NCBI GenBank assembly: GCA_037962975.1
Contig: CM075670.1
Location: 154,384,501-154,448,500 of the forward strand
DNA length: 64,000 bases
Reading direction: 5' to 3'
Source of the DNA: Clitoria ternatea
Taxonomy: Eukaryota; Streptophyta; Magnoliopsida; Fabales; Fabaceae
The stretch's first letter is position 1. Each line of letters begins with the position of its first letter. Below are positions 58,182 to 64,000 of this stretch, piece by piece. A model generated the notes under the pieces. The model saw nothing but the letters and a program-made list of their open reading frames with translations, ran no database searches and was not told where the DNA came from. Made by a program: the position numbers and the translations under genes.

Positions 58182-61100
58182 GTCCGGTGCTTGAATTCCT
58201 TTTTTCTTTTTTCTATTGATCCATATTGTTGAAATCTACAATTTTTATGAAGAGCACAAAGCCTAATTCTCAAAGGAAAATTTATGGAGAATTTATTTCT
58301 ATGCCCCTAATTGATTCGGTAGCTTTTGGAGCATCCTGTCATAAATCAGGTATATCTCGGGCTACCGATCTCTGATCATCATGTATGATATATCGATTTA
58401 AAGGGAAAAAGAATATCTATAACTTTAATGTTAGGAGTGTTCTCAAATTATGACTTTACAAAATAATTAATATTTATTTTTAACATTCTTATTTTTCTGA
58501 TTCATAAAAATCCTATACGTTTTAGTTTCTTTCCCTACAAGTTAATTTCCTGGCTACTAATTTTTCCAACCACCTCACCACCCTTCGACACCTCTCTGGA
58601 CACATGTCACCGTCTAGCCCCTCCCTTCCACTCAGCCCATCCACCTCCCTCCTAAACCCATAACATTTCATGCAATCCCTAGGTCCATCATCACACCTAC
58701 ACTTCCATCACTCCACTCACTTTCACCAACAATCTCTCTTCATCCTTTTCCCTTATTCATGGCCAAAAACCACAACCACCAAACCCTCTTATTTCATCTT
58801 TCATCCTTTTCTTTTGAGCCACCACAATCAGTCCATCTCCTCCCCCATTCATGGCATAACACCACCACAACTCATCTCTATTCACCTAAAGTTGGGCATC
58901 CCTTCACCTTGCTCCACCACCTAATGGCCAGCCTCCACTAAACAGCCCCTCTTCTTCCAATTTTTGCATGCCAAGATCTTGAAGAGTTAACTTTATTCCC
59001 TTACCTTAGAGCCATTCAAAAACTACCACTCACCTAAGCCACTCAAGGTAAAGGATTTTGACATTTCTTCCTTGAATCTTGTCCTTGATCTTCCTAATTC
59101 AAAAAACAAGTTTTCATTTTGAATTTGCAATGTTGTTTTCTTAATGTTTTAAGGATCAAACCGTGGCTGTCCCCTTGCTCTAACCATGCATGCCTAAATT
59201 TTTCTAAGGGTCAGGAGCATAGACAGTGATCGGAGGATGTTCGGAGCATTTGGTAATTTTTTTGGCAAAAACCATTAGTTTCTTTCTCTGGACAATAACT
59301 ATAATATGAGTTAAAGGGAGTCTTTTCCTTATTTAATTGTGTGTTTGGCTGTCCTATATCGTTATATGCATATTTGGGGACGTCCATTTCGAATTTCATC
59401 ATAATCCAATGGCTAGATCTTAAACCATAAAAATTTTTGTAATGATGGTTAAAAAGTTTACATTTTTAACCTAATATATGTTTTCAAAAATTTATTTAAT
59501 ATAATTTGACATTCTCGAACTCGAAGAGGTTTTATTATGATCAGATTATTAAAAAGGAATCTAAGAAATTTAGCATTTAGGTGGACTCAGTTTTATTCGA
59601 TATGGTTGTATTAATAAAATTTTTATTCTGAATGTTATTATGTAATTTATGGATTTTTATCCGGTAAGCCTCGCTAGTTAGAAAATTAATTGATCATTTA
59701 ATCGTTTCCAAAATTGTTTTTAGAAATATCGTGTACATCGAAAGGATTTCTCAATCGGACGGTCTAAAATATGTTTATGAAAAGTAAAGTTGTTTTAGAA
59801 AAAATTAACCAAAGAAAATTAATTTTTGAAAGGTATTCCAAATGGCCTTTTGGAAAAGTTTTTTTAGGCCCAAAATGAAATTTTATAAGTTAAGTAGAAA
59901 AAAATGTATTATATATAACAAATGATTAGGACTTAATTAGAAGAAAAAAGTTTTGTGACCATTTTGGTGACTACTTTGGAGACCACTTGGAGGAAAAGAA
60001 ATGATAGCCTTAGAAATTTTAGGAAAAAGAAATAGATTTAATAAGGGAATCTTTATTAAGAAGAATGGTATATGGAAATAATTATTCTAATAGATTAAAG
60101 AAACTTAGAATAATAGAATTAACAAACTAGAACCTAAAATTTTGAGTAACACTTGAAACAGATCCTAATAATTAATAGGATTATTTACTTAGATGAATTA
60201 AGTCTAAATTCTGGAATTTCTTTTGCATTATGTTATAAGTCTAGGAATCATTAAAGTAGAAAAAAAAGATTAAGGGGAAAAATTTTGTTTCAAGAATACA
60301 CTAGTTAGTCACTAGGACACGGATTTTTGGTATACTAGCTTTTAAACTAAAGTTAGGATTTAAAAGGGGTTTCTTAATTAACAAAGTAACTTTGGATGAC
60401 TAAATAATGCCACCCTAAAGCATAACGCCTAAACTAACGTGGTACCTAAGTTTTTGACAACGATGAAACAAATGAAATTTATTAGTACTAGGAAATCAAC
60501 TAAATAATTTAGTCACTAAAGGAAAGAGTTATAGAATTTGGCAAACTCATATTCAAGAATGAAATCACTAAAACAATGTTGGAATATAAAAGATGAATGA
60601 CCTATTTAGTGAGTAAAATAATGAATTACTTAGTAGGTTAAACTTATCTAAGTTACGAAGAAAGTAACCAATAAGGTCAACCAATAATAAATTAGGAGTT
60701 CGCAATTGTACGCTAAGACATTTAATGACGGAATAAATCAAATCTACCAAATTAAATCATGAAGATTATAAGTGACCCTAACATACCTAAGAATTCCATT
60801 ATCTTATGAAATATCCAATCATAAACATTATTCAAAATCGTTAAAAAATGACACGACCTACAATTAGTACATTAGTCCTCATGTCAGTAAGTATATCATT
60901 TATATGACCTTTATGAATGCCGACTAGAATAAGGCAAACATTGAATGTTGTGGTATTGCTGATTGATGGTTGACGTAACGTATTGGTGAATGTATGATTT
61001 TGAGTGATATATCTCCTAAGTGTATTTGGTTGATGAATGTTATATGTGATGCATGGATAATTGAACTATAAAAGGTTCTAAATGAGATGTATGAATATGG

Positions 61101-61750
61101 AATAGTGGTATCAGTAGGGGTTCCAATGTGGTTGATTATGAAAGGGCACGAACGTGATTCTAAGAATGTTTGATGGGCGTCGTAGCACCGAAGTACCCAT
61201 GATATCTGGAATTGTGAGATCTTATTTCATTTCTAAGGAGTCAGAAAATAATTTACAACTTTTATCAAGAAAATTGAAAACGATTAAATGTCATTTGGGA
61301 TTGAGAGAAAAACTCGATGTTAGAAATGAAATGAGAATCAACCCTATCGAGGAACTATATTGTGACAAATATAGTAGTCGAACCATGCATCATACCTGGT
61401 AAATAAGGGTAGGTGTTTGAATAACTCCCTAGAGCATACAGTGAGGGGTGCACTGAAGAATCTACCGTGTCTCGATACCCGAAGGCAGTTTAGGGAGTAT
61501 ATCAGAGGCGGGAACTCCAATGGCTCAGATTCATGCCCGTCGCTGAATAGCCCATGGCAAACTCTAGCACTTCAACAAGAGGCGGATTTTCTATGACCGT
61601 GGAGTGCCCGTTCTACAGAGATTTTGATTGGCCATTATGATGATAAGGATGTGTGTCCTTACCCATTTGTGAAAATCGGAACGAGGAGAGCTCCGGTTGC
61701 TCTAGTGGACAGAAGGATAAGGCAGGACTTGATCAATGAGGTGTTGTGAT
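58182..61750. other. Anonymous sequence, probably old retrotransposon LTR material
   Basis: I find no supported gene. A pyrimidine-rich stretch at 58560-58960 resembles the leader regions seen in the nearby gypsy-like LTRs. An 82-codon open frame at 61154-61402 and an 84-codon frame at 58670-58924 show no recognised motif. The interval 59400-60950 is AT-rich. Confidence 0.45.
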
Positions 61751-63490
61751 TAATGGAGTTCATACATCATACTAATTAATTATATTGGTAGGAACATGAA
61801 ATGCATGCATCGCACTCTTATATCAAAATTGTGATTATTGTGAATTAACTATGATAGTGTGAACCTTAGTTGTTCAAGGGGGCTATTGGGACTTAGGAAA
61901 GGCCCAATAAGACCCATAGCTGTAGATAACTTAGACTACAGATTAAGAACCCCAAAGAGAGATCAGAGGGACGTTTGGGATTGATTGATTTGTGTGGGGC
62001 GAGTGTCAGAGATGACACTCCTCAATTTTTCAGAGACCCACCTTTACAACTAATCTTCCAGATCACCAGCCAGTCATGCATACCATACGGGGAGGGCTTT
62101 GTCTTAGGAGGACTAGGAAAGTCCTAGTCACCTTCCCATGATTCCTGAGGGTGTCCCAATGAAGGAACCATTGCCACCTTAACTAGAGGAGGAGAGACCC
62201 TATGACCAAGATGTGGAGTGTTGGTGTATGCACTCCGAGCTATTAATGTATCAATTTTAACTTATCAATAAAATTAGTATTTTCAGTTTTTAGACTAATT
62301 TTAATGCTATTTATCCTGGAATAATAGGTCATATGAGAATTATTCCCAAAATGTCCCTAATCAAGTATTTACATGGGGACATGTAAATACATTAAGATTA
62401 GTGTATGAATGTATTGATAATTTGATCTCAAAAATCATGGATATATGATATCAAGTCTTTACACGGGTACACATTAAGAGTAATGTTCTGCTGGACAGAC
62501 CCACCATGAGAACGTTGCATGGATCGTTACATGAGTATCATAAATGGTTCTCAATGTGATAATGGTATATAGTCCTTCGACCTAAAGTCACTACGATTCC
62601 TACATAAGGAGTTTATTATTTTAATACAATCAAACATTATCTGTAATAAGATGACCATAAAGATTGTGATTAGGCAATAGACAAATTATGCAGAGGGATG
62701 TGAGTGATGTAGATGGAATTTGTCTCTCCTATGTGACAGGAGTAATATCTATGGGCCACTTGATGGAGTGAGACCAACGAAATGCATGGCCATGCTAGGA
62801 TGAATAAATATTAGATATTTATTCTGTAAAGTCTACTCTGGTATCAAATAAAATGAATTGGGCCATACAAGGATGATGACGACCATGCCTTGGGCCCAAT
62901 TAGATATCGTGACAAAAATAATAAATATATAAAATAATTATCACTTATAGGTCATGTCGATGATAAATAATATTCATACATAATGATGTATTGCTAGATA
63001 CTGATCTTATTTTATATTAATAATAAAATAGTTTATTATTAATATAACCGAATATTTTACCTATAGGGTCACACACATAGAGTAAGCCCACCAGAGGATA
63101 GTTTTGTTTTAGTTGGACTGAAAATAAAACTATTTGGGCCTAACTTATTTAGAATGAGTCAGGAGCCCAATGTTTAATGAGAGATCAGGTCAAGACCTAA
63201 GCCTATATATAGAGCATGAGATGCTCATAGGCTACTGCTCAGAAATTAGATTACAATCAAATTCCGTACTAGTATTCGAATCTTTGGTTTTCTGGTGGGA
63301 GTGCTCGTGTGGACTCCTAAGGGTGAAGCTATAATTGCTTCGATCGAGGAACTCGTTGTGCGTCTACAAGAGGTAATCCCTAAATGAAAACTTTAATTAC
63401 ATAATGCTTTGAAACATTGTATTTGCAATCCTTATTTTCGGGAATCCTTTGTGTTTCCGCTGCCTGACCCTGATGGCCCAGTAAGACCTG
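61751..63490 (+). other. Unassigned; possible copia LTR promoter and leader near its end
   Basis: From about 62219 (TGTTGGTGTATGC) the sequence resembles a copia LTR. A TATA box CTATATATAGAG lies near 63202, followed by a leader with GTGCTCGTGTGGACTCC and CTACAAGAGGTAATCC, a pattern common downstream of copia LTR promoters. I found no TSD, PBS or second LTR, so the limits are unknown. Confidence 0.4.
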
Positions 63491-64000
63491 TAACACCCTA
63501 ATTTTAATAAATAAATAAATCCAAACAGGGAAATTTTTCCAAATCTTAGAGTTAGCAAAACATAGATAATCTGCCCAAATTAATTACACCGGGCACAACA
63601 AGGAGAAGGAGGGGAAATGGAAGGCAAGGGAAGGTAAAAGAACATTCACACGTATAGCAATCAGTGGAAGGGGCAAGGCTTGAACCGACCCATTCAGTTC
63701 AGCGAAACACATCAGCGCCTGGGTGAATTCCTTAACAACGCAGACTCGCTGAATCGGGTTCCAACACGCTTGAGCGAGGCAACCGACTCACTCAGGCGGA
63801 CAGCCCTTCGCTTAAGCGGAGCCAGCACAAAGGCCTTCCAACCACTCACACTCGCAGTGGCTAAGTCTAATTCGCTAGGGCGAACACAGGTACAAGGTAA
63901 TTTCTCGCTCGGATTTGGGACATAGGTTCACCCGATAAATCATCACGCTCATACTTCACTCGGGAATCTACACAGCTCCTCATTTCATTCATATAGGCCA
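63491..64000 (-). mobile_element. Partial LTR of the LARD-like family, minus strand, cut by window end
   Basis: Starts TGTAACACCCTAA, the reverse of the LTR end at 7225 and 14155. The next bases and the block CGCTGAATC / CTCAGGCGGACAG / CGCTTAAGCGGAG (63740-63820) match the reverse of 6900-7060. The rest lies beyond the window. Confidence 0.8.

Noticed and set aside
61154..61402. An 82-codon open frame
   Set aside because: No motif, promoter or homologous context supports it as a gene.
1..64000. An intact, gene-encoded novel system
   Set aside because: No intact non-transposon gene cluster was found; the unusual signal is the non-coding motif arrays.

Overview
The window is intergenic, repeat-dense DNA from a flowering plant. 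It is probably a legume, judging by the style of the Sirevirus, Ogre/Tat and Athila elements and by an intron-containing fragment of a plant ribosomal protein gene; the species is inferred, not proven. I see no intact cellular gene. Almost everything is LTR retrotransposon, nested several levels deep, and the boundaries can be read from target-site duplications (TSDs), primer binding sites (PBS) and polypurine tracts (PPT).

Left nest (1-33358). The outer layer is a long LTR of one Ty3/gypsy-like family (copy Z: 1-2600, 27415-27422 and 31987-33358; its start lies outside the window), itself abutting a broken Athila-like element. Two more LTRs of the same family sit inside Z. Copy A (2601-27409, TSD cgatg) and copy B (27423-31981, TSD tttgg) inserted only 8 bp apart. 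Copy A was then hit twice: by a gene-less 9.7-kb element with 2.75-kb LTRs (4478-14155, TSD tagga/tatga), and by a nearly complete Ty1/copia Sirevirus (15278-25272, TSD gaatg). The Sirevirus carries gag, protease, integrase, reverse transcriptase, RNase H and a third ORF.

Middle (33359-42271). An Athila-like RNase H, integrase and ORF3 remnant with many stops is followed by a possible short copia LTR, an unprocessed RPL13a pseudogene that keeps its introns (38545-40350), and a CACTA-like terminal fragment.

Right nest (42245-58181). A small fold-back element is split by an Ogre/Tat-like element (42272-58000, TSD cctat). This has 3.2-kb LTRs, a reduced gag, almost no pol and a 30-bp minisatellite before its 3' LTR. 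A minus-strand solo LTR of the 2.75-kb family (48982-51682) interrupts it. The last 6 kb are mostly anonymous, ending in another minus-strand LTR of that family.

The most interesting signal is not a gene. LTRs of unrelated families contain arrays of short CG-centred palindromes: TAATCGATTA in the copia element, TGAATCGATTCA in Z, CTCGCTCAAGCGAG in A and B, and CCGAGTG/CACTCGG in the Ogre-like LTR. The letters differ but the spacing is shared. Palindromes come in pairs 20-22 bp apart, with pair-to-pair steps near 52 or 72 bp; the other arrays use steps near 20, 30, 41 and 50 bp. Nearly all are whole numbers of DNA helical turns. In the copia LTR the array sits just upstream of the TATA box.
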